A stretch of DNA of 64,000 bases, from the NCBI GenBank assembly GCA_947502885.1, contig CANNBP010000001.1, positions 434,001 through 498,000 on the forward strand. The letters are read 5' to 3'. Position numbers and translations under genes: made by a program. This document shows, in pieces, positions 1-9,708 of this stretch. The DNA is from an uncultured Aquimarina sp. GTDB taxonomy: Bacteria > Bacteroidota > Bacteroidia > Flavobacteriales > Flavobacteriaceae. The notes below the pieces were generated by a model. The model did not search any database. It had not been told where the DNA came from and saw nothing but the letters and a program-made list of their open reading frames with translations. Position 1 is the stretch's first letter. Each line of letters opens with the position of its first letter.

Positions 1-1
1 T

Positions 2-784
2 GCACAAAACGCTCTAGAATATATGGAAGGACCTGTTGGCTTTTCTAACATGGATAAAGCAGGTATTCTAATAAAAGGTTTTGATGAGCTAAATACTATG
101 ATTACTTGGTATAATTACCCATACTACTCTAAACACATGGAGGAGCTTGGTTTTGAACAGGCGGCTACATGGGTCGAATACAAAATTAAAGTCCCCAAAG
201 AAACCAAAGAAAAGGTTATCAAATTCTCTAGGGTAATTAAAGAAAGATATCAGCTTCAATTACTTAAATTCAAAAAAAGCAAGGAAATACTTAAATATGC
301 AGATGACATGTTTGAGCTACTTAATAAAACTTATAGTAGTCTACAAACTTTTGTTCCTATACAACAATATCAGATTGACATGTATAAGAAAAAGTATCTG
401 CCATATCTAAATCCAGAATATATTACTTGTATAGCTGATAAAACGGGTAAGCTAATTGCGTTCTCTATAGTAATGCCATCTTTTTCTAAAGCATTGAAAA
501 AAATGAATGGTAAGGTCTACCCTTTAAGATTTTTACATATTCTAAAAGCTCAAAGAAGAAACAATACAGCTGCATTCTATCTTATTGGTGTAGATCCAGA
601 ATATCAAAACAAAGGAATTACGGCACTTATTTTTAAGGAAATGAATGAAGCATTTCTAAGAAACGGTATAGAAATGGTCGAAACCAACCCTGAACTAGTT
701 GAAAATAAGGCAATACAAGCACTATGGAACGACTATGAGCATGAGCAACATAAAATGAGAAGAACGTTTAGAAAAAGTATTTAA
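2..784 (+). CDS. GNAT-type N-acetyltransferase, YghO-like (5' end outside window)
   Basis: The frame is open to the left edge, so the gene begins upstream; the first ATG inside the window at 23 is not a convincing start because in-frame codons precede it. The start of the visible part reads EGPVGFSNMDKAGILIKGFD, which I recognise from the E. coli YghO-like family of putative acyltransferases. A GNAT-like core lies in the last ~80 residues: FYLIGVDPEYQNKGITALIF, where V-x-P-x-x-Q-x-x-G-I resembles the acetyl-CoA pyrophosphate-binding loop. The substrate is unknown. It converges with the metal efflux operon, whose last gene ends 27 bases away. Confidence 0.75.
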   Translation, partial: AQNALEYMEGPVGFSNMDKAGILIKGFDELNTMITWYNYPYYSKHMEELGFEQAATWVEYKIKVPKETKEKVIKFSRVIKERYQLQLLKFKKSKEILKYADDMFELLNKTYSSLQTFVPIQQYQIDMYKKKYLPYLNPEYITCIADKTGKLIAFSIVMPSFSKALKKMNGKVYPLRFLHILKAQRRNNTAAFYLIGVDPEYQNKGITALIFKEMNEAFLRNGIEMVETNPELVENKAIQALWNDYEHEQHKMRRTFRKSI

Positions 785-811
785 AACCATATTAAAAAAG
801 GCTTAGAAGGC

Positions 812-2533
812 TTAGAACGTTTCGATTACACTGCCACAGGTTAACATAGATGTACCAAAATAAGGATTTTCCACCTCCTTTTCGGTACTTAACCAAACGG
901 CTCCTTTATTGTTATTTGCCATAGGACAACGCTGAACGTAAAATGTAGTCTCAAACGTATCAATCATTGACATGGTTGATGTCATAGATTCGCTTAGAGC
1001 TACGAAATGTAACCTTTGTATCTTTATATCTTGTTTTTCTTCAAGTACTTTTAACATTGAAAGATCCTCTGATAATAGCTTTTTTTCAATTGCTGTTAAA
1101 TCGAATTCTTCAATTTCTCTATACTTTTTCAATATTTGTTTTGCAAAATTCGAAACAAGAGAAGCATCAGATTTCACAAAAGCATTTTTCATTTGTATAT
1201 ATAAAGGCAATGCAGATTTAAACTTACTTTGAAATACCTTAGACAAAACAACCTCATTATCTTGTCTTGTTCCAGAATTATTTTTTAAGGCTTCCTCCTT
1301 CCCTCTATTCATCATTGACTTTTTACCTTGCAATTGTGCCGCCGCATCTACCGTAAAGGTGCCATTGGTAACAATCTCATCTCCATCTTTAAGCCCATCA
1401 ATAACGGTATACATTTGATTATTCTGTTTACCAAGTACAACTTCTTTCATTTCAAAAATCGGTTCAGTTGGATTCGTTTTTACATACACAACAGATCGTT
1501 TTCCAGTCCATAACACTGCACTAGTAGGTATTACAATCTGTTTATCAATAGATATATTCATACCTTTAACTGCCCCTAAAGCAAACATCCCTGGTTTATA
1601 CCTCAAATCTTTATTACTTATCACCGCCCTAACAACATAAGTCCTAGTTTCAACATTTAATACAGGATCAACAAAAGAGATGATCGTATTTAACTTTACA
1701 CCAGGATAAGCCTTTGTGGATATCTCAATAGACTCTCCCTTTTTAAATAAACCAATTTGATTTTCATAAGCATCAAACTCCACCCATAAATCATTAAGAT
1801 TACTAACTCTTACAATAGGCTGACCTAGTTTTACAAAATCACCTTCGACACTCATCACTTCAGAAACAGTACCTGATACTGTTGCGTAAATAGCGAAATA
1901 CTCTTGAGCTACGCCTGACAACTCAATAGCATTAATTTGTTTTTCTGATAATTTCCATAGTTTAAGCTTAGAACGAACGGCATTATACAATTCTGGCTGT
2001 GATTCTTTTAGTGTTGCAGCTGTAATAAGTTCTTGTTGTGCTGCAATAAGATCAGGAGCATATATTGTAGCCAATTTTTGTCCTTTTTTAACCATCTGAC
2101 CTTCGTAATTAACATGCAAACGCTCTATTCTTCCTTCAAAATAACTGACCTGAGTAGCATTTGCTTCTTGGTTTTCAACAATCTTTCCAGACAAAACAGT
2201 ACTCGCCTGACTATCAATATTACTATCTCCAACCACTGTGGTCTGTATATCTGCAAGCGCCATAGCATTTTGTGTCATTTTAAACCTATCGCTAGACCCT
2301 ATCTCTTCGTCTCTTTGAACCGGAATCAGCTCCATTGCACATATTGGACAATCTCCTGGTTCGGATTTTAAAATTTGCGGATGCATAGAGCATGTCCACT
2401 TCTGACTAGTGTCATTTTTATCAATGTGCTCATGCATTTCTTTATGAGGTTCTTCTTTAGAACCAAAAATTAAATAACCAGATAACAACCCTACAATAGC
2501 CGCTAAGATTATATATACCACATTCTTCTTCAT
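812..2533 (-). CDS. cusB: Periplasmic adaptor of heavy-metal RND efflux pump (CusB-like) with HMBD and DUF3347 domains
   Basis: Membrane-fusion protein linking an inner-membrane RND pump to a TolC channel. An N-terminal membrane anchor (residues ~4-24) is followed by a heavy-metal-binding domain with C48-x-M-H and C62-P-I-C-A-M (residues ~47-73), then the hairpin/lipoyl/beta-barrel adaptor core (~130-430) and a C-terminal DUF3347 domain ending in CPMA, W-L-S, NPYFG and CG motifs. I chose ATG at 2533 (MKKNVVYIIL, 573 aa); the longer frame to 2596 runs into the upstream PepSY gene and adds no recognisable sequence. It is the last gene of the efflux operon, 4 bases after the PepSY stop. Copper or silver is the likely substrate, by homology only. 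Confidence 0.88.
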   Translation of the reverse strand: MKKNVVYIILAAIVGLLSGYLIFGSKEEPHKEMHEHIDKNDTSQKWTCSMHPQILKSEPGDCPICAMELIPVQRDEEIGSSDRFKMTQNAMALADIQTTVVGDSNIDSQASTVLSGKIVENQEANATQVSYFEGRIERLHVNYEGQMVKKGQKLATIYAPDLIAAQQELITAATLKESQPELYNAVRSKLKLWKLSEKQINAIELSGVAQEYFAIYATVSGTVSEVMSVEGDFVKLGQPIVRVSNLNDLWVEFDAYENQIGLFKKGESIEISTKAYPGVKLNTIISFVDPVLNVETRTYVVRAVISNKDLRYKPGMFALGAVKGMNISIDKQIVIPTSAVLWTGKRSVVYVKTNPTEPIFEMKEVVLGKQNNQMYTVIDGLKDGDEIVTNGTFTVDAAAQLQGKKSMMNRGKEEALKNNSGTRQDNEVVLSKVFQSKFKSALPLYIQMKNAFVKSDASLVSNFAKQILKKYREIEEFDLTAIEKKLLSEDLSMLKVLEEKQDIKIQRLHFVALSESMTSTMSMIDTFETTFYVQRCPMANNNKGAVWLSTEKEVENPYFGTSMLTCGSVIETF

Positions 2534-2537
2534 ATCA

Positions 2538-3242
2538 TTATCTTTTCTTGATTTTACGCATTGTTGGTGAAGAAACAAACCATAACACAAATCCACTTAA
2601 AACCGTTACTAAACCCAAAAGAGAAAAGAACCTTAAAACGAGTGTATTAAAATCATCTCTTCCTTGATAATCCATAGTATGTGTCATCCACAAAAAATCA
2701 AACCAACGCCATGAACGATGTCTTACCCTCTGAAAGTTTCCATCACTTATAGACACATAAGCTTTTACATTCTCTAGATGATCATAAGTAATCATAAATG
2801 CGGGCAATGGTCTACCTCTATATTCATTATGACTACCTACACTATCAATTCTTTCTACATCTTTAACGTCTAATTCATCTAACATATACATACTTGCAAC
2901 TTGCAAAGCTTCAGACTTGGTTATTCCCGATTTATAAACACCTGTATTTGCATTATACAATTTCTTTTTATTGACCCAATAATATGGTATTCCTGCTATT
3001 TCCCGCAGCTCAAGCTCACGTATCAAAACATCATCTTTTAGCATTGATGATGGACTAATCAAATCGGCATACTCTTTATTTTCAATTTTTTCTTTCCTAA
3101 ATTGATCTCCATGTATTTCATCAATATCTGTCCAGCTAAAATATATACCGCTTATTGTCCAGAAAAGAAACTGAATCCCCAGAAAAAGTCCTAAATATCG
3201 GTGAGCCTTTCTAATTGTAAGTGCGACTTTTCTTTCTACCAT
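2538..3242 (-). CDS. PepSY-associated membrane protein
   Basis: This 234-aa protein has an N-terminal segment RKAHRYLGLFLGIQFLFWTI typical of PepSY-associated transmembrane proteins, a periplasmic PepSY-like middle (residues ~60-185) and a C-terminal transmembrane helix (~205-228, FFSLLGLVTVLSGFVLWFV). A conserved WMTHTMDY-type stretch precedes the last helix. Such proteins often sit in metal-acquisition or metal-efflux operons of Bacteroidota and may act in periplasmic redox or metal handling; the biochemical role is not established. It lies between the HMA-MauE gene (20 bases upstream) and the adaptor gene (4 bases downstream), so it is almost certainly cotranscribed. Confidence 0.82.
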   Translation of the reverse strand: MVERKVALTIRKAHRYLGLFLGIQFLFWTISGIYFSWTDIDEIHGDQFRKEKIENKEYADLISPSSMLKDDVLIRELELREIAGIPYYWVNKKKLYNANTGVYKSGITKSEALQVASMYMLDELDVKDVERIDSVGSHNEYRGRPLPAFMITYDHLENVKAYVSISDGNFQRVRHRSWRWFDFLWMTHTMDYQGRDDFNTLVLRFFSLLGLVTVLSGFVLWFVSSPTMRKIKKR

Positions 3243-3262
3243 GATTGTTTTTGAGTATTTTT

Positions 3263-4000
3263 TTATAAAAATTGTATTAGTAATATTACGGCCATTGTTA
3301 TCATAATTACATTCTCTATCAGGGTAGCTTCTGTCATTGGCAACTTAAGAGCCGTCCCTAAACATGCACATTGTATCTTTTGCTTACTTAATAATGTCTT
3401 AGCTACTCCTAACGTAGTAACCCCAAGAATCACTAACGTAACAACAAGTGCAATACCTATTTTAAATCTCATCAAAAACATCAAACCTAAAGCAGTTTCA
3501 ACAAAAGGATATATCCAAGCGTATACAGGAATTGATTTAGCCAAAGGATCATACATTCTAAAGGAATCAGGAAACCCCTTAATATCAATTATTTTAAAAA
3601 AACTAAAAACGATATAAAATAACCCCATAAAATCCAACATTGCAGCGTTACCATTCCAATCCTTATAATTCAACAACACACTTGCAATGCTTATATATCC
3701 AAGAATAATTAACAATGGTTGCAGTTGTTGAAGTTTAGTTTTTTCTTGAACCGCTATATCATGACTATTTATATCTATATTAAAAACATCAAGATGTTCT
3801 TTTTTTTCTATACCATACTTAGTAGACAGCGCATCTTTTAATTGAGAAATTGGTATTTCAAAATTTGTATCAAGAGTTGCTTCGTTTTTCTCAAGATGAA
3901 CATCTACGGTATTTACACCATTAAGTGCACTCAACTTCTTCTCTACACTAGCTCTACAACCATTGCAAGTCATCCCTGATATTTGATAGCTATATTTCAC
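3263..4000 (-). CDS. HMA domain fused to MauE/DoxX-like membrane domain
   Basis: The N-terminus (residues 1-70) is a heavy-metal-associated domain with the canonical G-M-T-C-N-G-C motif (C12, C15), which binds Cu(I) or similar soft metals. The remainder (residues ~90-245) has four predicted helices of the MauE/DoxX type, with a conserved C-A-C-L-G motif near residues 213-217 between helices 3 and 4, reminiscent of MauE-type redox-linked membrane proteins. The protein could receive metal or electrons at the inner membrane; that is inference. It sits 12 bases after the DUF3347 lipoprotein stop in the efflux operon. Confidence 0.85.
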   Translation of the reverse strand: MKYSYQISGMTCNGCRASVEKKLSALNGVNTVDVHLEKNEATLDTNFEIPISQLKDALSTKYGIEKKEHLDVFNIDINSHDIAVQEKTKLQQLQPLLIILGYISIASVLLNYKDWNGNAAMLDFMGLFYIVFSFFKIIDIKGFPDSFRMYDPLAKSIPVYAWIYPFVETALGLMFLMRFKIGIALVVTLVILGVTTLGVAKTLLSKQKIQCACLGTALKLPMTEATLIENVIMITMAVILLIQFL

Positions 4001-4012
4001 TTTAACACAATA

Positions 4013-4534
4013 TTACTGAATTACTTGAGCTATATTTCCACATTTAAGCATACGATCACCAAAATAAGGGTTTCTTATTTGTTTTTCATCAGATAACCAA
4101 TATCCGCCTATGTTATTAAACGCCATTGGGCAATATTGTTTATAAACTTTACCCGATGACAAACTTTCATTCAGAACATTTTCCATGTATATCGTTATAT
4201 CTGAAAAGATTTCTCGTTGCTCTTCTATATCTTCTACTCCACTAAATCTACTCACTGCATCTTTAAAAGGCTTATCGTCAACCAAGAGCTTTTCTAAGTT
4301 CTTCGTTAACTCTAAAACCCTTTTACTCTCACCATCTACCAAAGCCCTTTTAAGCTGAATATAATACCCAAAAACCTTATCAGCCTTTTCGTTCTTGAAC
4401 TGAATTTCAGAGTTTACTTCAATATTCAATTTTGACGTTTCGGTACTTACTGTCTTCGTATTTTGTTCCTTACAAGATACAACCATAAATACGGTAGTTA
4501 TGATTAGTATCAGTTTTATTCTTGTTGTATACAT
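4013..4534 (-). CDS. DUF3347 lipoprotein, metal-efflux associated
   Basis: A 173-aa protein with a lipoprotein signal (lipobox V-V-S-C, Cys21) and a DUF3347 domain over most of its length. The C-terminus carries CPMAFNN, WLSDEK, NPYFG and MLKCG, the same set of Cys, Met and Trp positions as the C-terminus of the adaptor encoded 3 kb downstream in this operon. DUF3347 proteins accompany CusAB-type pumps in Bacteroidota and are thought to bind copper in the periplasm; this has not been shown for this protein. It lies 10 bases from the TolC-like gene. Confidence 0.83.
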   Translation of the reverse strand: MYTTRIKLILIITTVFMVVSCKEQNTKTVSTETSKLNIEVNSEIQFKNEKADKVFGYYIQLKRALVDGESKRVLELTKNLEKLLVDDKPFKDAVSRFSGVEDIEEQREIFSDITIYMENVLNESLSSGKVYKQYCPMAFNNIGGYWLSDEKQIRNPYFGDRMLKCGNIAQVIQ

Positions 4535-4544
4535 AATTATTGAA

Positions 4545-5828
4545 TTAATTTTTATTTGTTAAATAGTTAATTATTGCTTGATTAGTTTGATACTGTTTGA
4601 TGCTTTCTATTTGAGCAATCTGAAACTTAAGTTGTAATTCTTGAATATCCAGAATATCATTAAAATCAACAATACCTGTTTCATAATTTTTCATAAGTAT
4701 CTGCTCTGCACTTTTTGTTTGCTCTATATTACTTATCTGTGTATTATATCTAATCAATGCTTTATTTTTCTCTACAATTGCTTTGGATAAAGTCGCTGAC
4801 AAAGCGCGTATCTTTTCTTCTTTTTGAAAAACAATTTCTTGTTTACGTAAATTATTTTGACGAGTCCTAGAATTGTATTTCTTAGTAAAGATGGGTATCG
4901 AAAGAGACATTGTTGTTAAAACAACATCTTTACCATTATCTTTATAGGTTTGTCTCGGTCTTTTAGAAACAACTATATAATCTAGTCCAACTCCTATTTT
5001 AGGCTTCTTTTCTTTCTGGTTAACCAATTCTAATTGATCTATACTAGTTAACAGTCTGTCATACCGAAGTAATTCTGGATGAAGAGAAAGTTCTTTATCA
5101 CTAGCAGTAGTATCAGAAAACAGAACGATCGTTTCATTATTTAAACGAACATTAGAATTAGTACTTCTCCCCAACAATCCATTAAAAACTTCTCTTTCTG
5201 CCTCAAAGTCCTGTTTTACAAACTCCTTAAGTTCTTTAAGTTCATTTCTACGTATTTCTAGCTGTAGAATATCTACAGCCGTAGCCTTACCGACCTTTAC
5301 AAATGTTAATGCCAATTTTTTATAAACACCTAACAGCCTAATATTCTCATCGATAACACTATCCCTTTTCTTCATCTCTACTAACTTAAAATAAGATGTA
5401 GACACAGAAAGTTTTAGCTTTCTCTTAGCGATAACAACACCCATATAATCAATATCCGATAAAGAGTTGGAGTGTTTTACTTTTGCAGCATTAGTACCAA
5501 ACCAAGGTATCATTTGTCTAGCTGAAACTTTCATACGTTGCTCACCTGCATGAGTTTCTGGTTCACTTAAAAAATACCCCATTCCGATTTGAGTATCTGC
5601 GAATGACTTAACCTCGTTTTCCTTTTCTTTCGAAACTTCATAAGAGATATTAAAAGCATTGATATCTGGGTTTTTAGACTCTGCTATCTTAATGTATTCT
5701 TCAAGCACATCTTGACTGTTGATTGAAGTGGATAAAAAAAATAGAGCTACAAAAAACAAAATCTTTTTCGCTTCTAAATTAATCAGCATACTCAAAACCC
5801 TACTATACGATTTTACAAAAACTTTCAT
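4545..5828 (-). CDS. TolC-family outer-membrane efflux channel
   Basis: A 427-aa exported protein (hydrophobic segment near residues 20-36, cleavage after T-S-I-N-S-Q) with the long alternating coiled-coil segments of the TolC/CusC outer-membrane factor fold, for example residues ~150-215 and ~330-420. It provides the outer-membrane duct for the CusA-like pump. The start at 5828 overlaps the pump stop codon in an ATGA junction, implying translational coupling; an internal ATG at 5789 would give a shorter signal peptide and is the alternative. Confidence 0.88.
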   Translation of the reverse strand: MKVFVKSYSRVLSMLINLEAKKILFFVALFFLSTSINSQDVLEEYIKIAESKNPDINAFNISYEVSKEKENEVKSFADTQIGMGYFLSEPETHAGEQRMKVSARQMIPWFGTNAAKVKHSNSLSDIDYMGVVIAKRKLKLSVSTSYFKLVEMKKRDSVIDENIRLLGVYKKLALTFVKVGKATAVDILQLEIRRNELKELKEFVKQDFEAEREVFNGLLGRSTNSNVRLNNETIVLFSDTTASDKELSLHPELLRYDRLLTSIDQLELVNQKEKKPKIGVGLDYIVVSKRPRQTYKDNGKDVVLTTMSLSIPIFTKKYNSRTRQNNLRKQEIVFQKEEKIRALSATLSKAIVEKNKALIRYNTQISNIEQTKSAEQILMKNYETGIVDFNDILDIQELQLKFQIAQIESIKQYQTNQAIINYLTNKN

Positions 5829-8800
5829 ACTACTTGTCTATCATCGTTTAACAAACTCACTCTTTTCCCCTTTTTAAATTCTATCTCTTTTTTCCAACTA
5901 TACAACACAGGAACAACAAACAAAGTAATTAAGGCAATCATCATACCTCCAAAAGCTGGGATAGTCATCGGAATCATGATATCACTTCCTCTACCTCGAG
6001 AAGTTAGAATTGGTAGTAATGCCAGGATTGTTGTTGCTGTTGTCATTAAACAAGGTCTAATTCTTTTTTCTCCCGCTTCAATAACTTTTTTTCTTATTGT
6101 AGATATTGAGTTTAATTTAGCTTTATCAAATGTTTGAGTCAAATAGGTTGCCATCACCACCCCATCATCTGTTGCTATTCCAAAAAGAGCTATAAAACCA
6201 ACCCATACAGCCACACTTAGATTAATTTTATGCATTTGCAGCAAATCTCTAAGGTTCTCCCCAAAAAAGTCAACATTTAAAAACCACCCCTGTCCGTAAA
6301 GCCATATCATAATAAAACCACCACCAAACGCCACTGCTATGCCTGTAAACACCATTAATGAAGTTGCTACAGATTTAAATTGAAAATACAAAATCAAAAA
6401 TATGATAACCAAGGCCAAAGGCACAATAATAGATAGTGTTTTCTCTGCTCGGATTTGATTCTCATATGTTCCGGTAAACTGATAACTCACACTACTAGGA
6501 ACTTCTAGTTCTTTGTTTTTTATTTTTTTCTGAATTAGAGCTTCGGCATGTTGAACAACATCAACTTTTGCAAAGCCATCTAATTTATCAAACAACACAT
6601 AGCCTACGAGAAACGTATCTTCACTTTTTATAACCTGAGGCCCTTGTTCATATTTAATACTTACCAATTCACTTAATGGCACTGGGCTGCCTTTTTCTAC
6701 TGGTATATAAACATCCTTAAGATCATTAATATCTCCTCTTAACTCTCTTGGATAACGTATCTGAATTTCATACCTCTCTCTACCTTTAACTACCTGAGAA
6801 ACAGACAAACCACCTACAGCTATCTCAAGTATTTCTTGAATCTTATCTATCGACAATCCATACCGAACTAATCGCTCCCTGTTTATATCAAAATTCAAAT
6901 AAGGCTTACCCACAATACGGTCTGCAAAAACCGCTTCTGGTTTTACTCCTTGAGCTTCTTTCAGTACGCTTTCAAGTTGCACACCAAAAGACTCTATTTC
7001 TTTTAAGTTTTGTCCTTTTATTTTTATTCCCATTGGTGCACGCATTCCTGTTTGCAACATAACGAGTCGAGTCTCTATAGGTTGTAATTTAGGCGCAGAA
7101 GTCACTCCGGGTAATCTCGTAACCTCTACTATTTGATTCCAAATATCATCTGAACTCTTGATTTCGGGTCTCCAGTTGCGATAAAACTCCCCTTGCTCAT
7201 CTTCTATAAGATCTTCTACTATGACGGAATAATATGCTTTTACAGAGGCTCTTTCAAACTTATCATTAGCAACACTACTATTCTTGTTATAAATCAACCC
7301 TCCATCTTTACAAACAAACAACCCATCATCATTAACCTTAAATCGTTGTCGTCTGCCTTTATTATTCAGCATGTATTCTGACTTATACTGAATTATATTT
7401 TCAAACATAGATAATGGCGCAGGATCAAGTGCAGATGTCGTTCTTCCCGCCTTACCTACAACTGTTTTAATTTCTGGAATACTAGCAACAGCCATATCCA
7501 ATTGCTTGAGAATTCTTTTGTTTTCTGCCACACCTGCGTGAGGTAATGTTGTCGGCATTAAGAGAAAAGACCCTTCATCTAACGAAGGCATAAACTCTTT
7601 TCCTGTATTTTTCATAATTATCACACCAAGAACCACTATACTCATTGGCAACAACAAAAAAATGCGCTTATTACTTAAGGCCCATAATAATATTCTAGTA
7701 TAATACCTTCTAAACAAATAAAACAACCCTAGCACTCCAAAACATATACAACCAACAAAAACAAAGTTCCAAAAAATGGCTTTATCAACTCCTAAAGGTC
7801 TCCAATATTGAGCAAGCATCATAATAATTACCAAAACCGAAGCAAAAACAATAATCTTATTTACCTGATCCTTTCTAATAACATTTCTTTTTTCTAAAAT
7901 TGAAATTATCCCGAACACCATTAAAACAAGACCTAGCCAAACTCCATAAAACAAGGATATTACCCCCAAGACGAACAATACCCCATGTATCACATATTTT
8001 ACTTGAGTATTAAGGTTTCTTCTTTTAAAAATATACGCTGCGAATGGAGGAATTAAAAATAAAGCCACTACCACTGATGCTATTAATGCCATTGTTTTGG
8101 TAAAAGCTAATGGGCCAAAGAGCTTACCCTCTGCTCCAACCATTGTAAATACAGGAACAAAACTAATAATGGTAGTAAGTACCGCAGTCAAAATTGCACC
8201 TGACACCTCTATTGTAGCATTATAAACCACCTCATTAATTGCTAATTTATTGGTGTTATTTTCTAAATGCCGAATAATATTCTCTGACAGGATCACACCA
8301 ACATCTACCATAGTACCAATTGCAATAGCGATACCAGATAACGCAACAATATTTGCGTCTACATTAAAGGCTTTCATAGCAATAAAAACCATCAACACTG
8401 CTACTGGTAGTAAGCCTGAAATAAGAATTGATGCTCTAATGTTAAATACCATCACAATAATCACCAGAATAGTGATCAATACCTCTAAGGTTAATGCTTC
8501 ATTTAATGTTCCTAAAGTTTCTTTGATTAATTCTGTACGATCATAAAAAGGAACTACCGTTAATGTAGAGATTCTTCCGTCTTTTAATTCTTTAGATGGC
8601 AAACCTTTACCAATTTCACTTATTTTTTGTTTTACATTGGTTATTACCTCTAAAGGATTAGCTCCATATCGAGCCACAACAACACCCCCAACTACCTCTG
8701 CTCCTTCTTTATCCAAAATCCCTCGTCTTATAGCAGGTCCAAGATTAACATTAGCAACATCTTTAATACGAATAGCTGTAAAGTTTTCAGATTTGACTAC

Positions 8801-9592
8801 TGCATTTTCTATATCAGCAATTGACTTTACATAACCTAATCCTCGAACAAGGTATTCTACTCTATTTATTTCCAGAGTTTTTGCACCTATTTCTTTATTA
8901 GATTCTTGCACAGCTTTTACCACCTGAGTCAAACTTACATCATATTGCCTCATTAATTCCGGATCAACATCGACCTGATACTCCTGAACATACCCCCCTA
9001 TTGAAGCTACTTCTGAGACTCCACCGGCAGATGATAATGCATATTTTACATAGTAATCCTGAATACTTCTTAACTCTTGTAAATCCCATCCTCCAGTCAC
9101 ATTACCTTCTTCATCTCTCCCTTCTAAGGTATACCAAAACACTTGCCCCAAGCCTGTAGCATCGGGCCCTAGAGTGGGCTTCACTCCTTCAGGAAGCAGT
9201 CCATCGGGTAATGAACTTAACTTTTCTAGAATACGACTTCTACTCCAATAAAACTCAACGTCTTCTTCAAATATGATATATATACTAGAAAAACCAAACA
9301 TCGAAGAACTTCGAATAGTTTTCACTCCTGGAATACCTAATAGCGAAGTTGTTAATGGGTACGCTATTTGATCTTCAATATCTTGAGGAGACCTTCCTGC
9401 CCACTTGGTAAAAACGATTTGTTGATTTTCTCCTATATCAGGAATTGCATCTACTGCAATAGGATCACTCGGAAAATTCCCTATCTCCCAGTTAAATGGC
9501 GCATAACTAACCCCAAGCCCTACAAAAAGAGCCAACATTATTACTGCTACAAGTTTATTTTCTATAAGAAATTTAATGCTTTTATTTAGCAT
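5825..9592 (-). CDS. cusA: CusA/CzcA-family heavy-metal RND efflux pump
   Basis: A 1255-aa inner-membrane proton antiporter of the HME-RND family that exports metal ions through the adaptor and TolC-like channel. The N-terminal helix is followed by the porter region with an AYPLTTSLLGIPGVKTIRSS segment, a transmembrane bundle at ~355-510 (including GTMVDVGVILSEN), a second porter region with MPTTLPHAG and MLQTGMRAPMG (methionines in places where CusA uses a Met relay), and a C-terminal bundle with GIATDDGVVMATYL. It is about 200 residues longer than E. coli CusA; much of the excess is a hydrophobic insertion (~525-660) between the two halves, a form I associate with Bacteroidota members. Monovalent Cu/Ag is likelier than divalent ions, by inference. 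Confidence 0.92.
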   Translation of the reverse strand: MLNKSIKFLIENKLVAVIMLALFVGLGVSYAPFNWEIGNFPSDPIAVDAIPDIGENQQIVFTKWAGRSPQDIEDQIAYPLTTSLLGIPGVKTIRSSSMFGFSSIYIIFEEDVEFYWSRSRILEKLSSLPDGLLPEGVKPTLGPDATGLGQVFWYTLEGRDEEGNVTGGWDLQELRSIQDYYVKYALSSAGGVSEVASIGGYVQEYQVDVDPELMRQYDVSLTQVVKAVQESNKEIGAKTLEINRVEYLVRGLGYVKSIADIENAVVKSENFTAIRIKDVANVNLGPAIRRGILDKEGAEVVGGVVVARYGANPLEVITNVKQKISEIGKGLPSKELKDGRISTLTVVPFYDRTELIKETLGTLNEALTLEVLITILVIIVMVFNIRASILISGLLPVAVLMVFIAMKAFNVDANIVALSGIAIAIGTMVDVGVILSENIIRHLENNTNKLAINEVVYNATIEVSGAILTAVLTTIISFVPVFTMVGAEGKLFGPLAFTKTMALIASVVVALFLIPPFAAYIFKRRNLNTQVKYVIHGVLFVLGVISLFYGVWLGLVLMVFGIISILEKRNVIRKDQVNKIIVFASVLVIIMMLAQYWRPLGVDKAIFWNFVFVGCICFGVLGLFYLFRRYYTRILLWALSNKRIFLLLPMSIVVLGVIIMKNTGKEFMPSLDEGSFLLMPTTLPHAGVAENKRILKQLDMAVASIPEIKTVVGKAGRTTSALDPAPLSMFENIIQYKSEYMLNNKGRRQRFKVNDDGLFVCKDGGLIYNKNSSVANDKFERASVKAYYSVIVEDLIEDEQGEFYRNWRPEIKSSDDIWNQIVEVTRLPGVTSAPKLQPIETRLVMLQTGMRAPMGIKIKGQNLKEIESFGVQLESVLKEAQGVKPEAVFADRIVGKPYLNFDINRERLVRYGLSIDKIQEILEIAVGGLSVSQVVKGRERYEIQIRYPRELRGDINDLKDVYIPVEKGSPVPLSELVSIKYEQGPQVIKSEDTFLVGYVLFDKLDGFAKVDVVQHAEALIQKKIKNKELEVPSSVSYQFTGTYENQIRAEKTLSIIVPLALVIIFLILYFQFKSVATSLMVFTGIAVAFGGGFIMIWLYGQGWFLNVDFFGENLRDLLQMHKINLSVAVWVGFIALFGIATDDGVVMATYLTQTFDKAKLNSISTIRKKVIEAGEKRIRPCLMTTATTILALLPILTSRGRGSDIMIPMTIPAFGGMMIALITLFVVPVLYSWKKEIEFKKGKRVSLLNDDRQVV

Positions 9593-9708
9593 ACATATTG
9601 ATTATTAAGGTAATTAACGTATTGATTATCCACAAAGTATAAACAACAACTCAAGAGTCTTCTAGAATATATATTATCCAAGACTTCTTTTACAAATTAC
9701 ATTAATAA

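Noticed and set aside
8250..8546. Plus-strand frame of 98 codons inside the CusA-like gene
   Set aside because: It is the antisense of a well-conserved transmembrane region; the Ile/Thr-rich translation is the usual shadow of such sequence.
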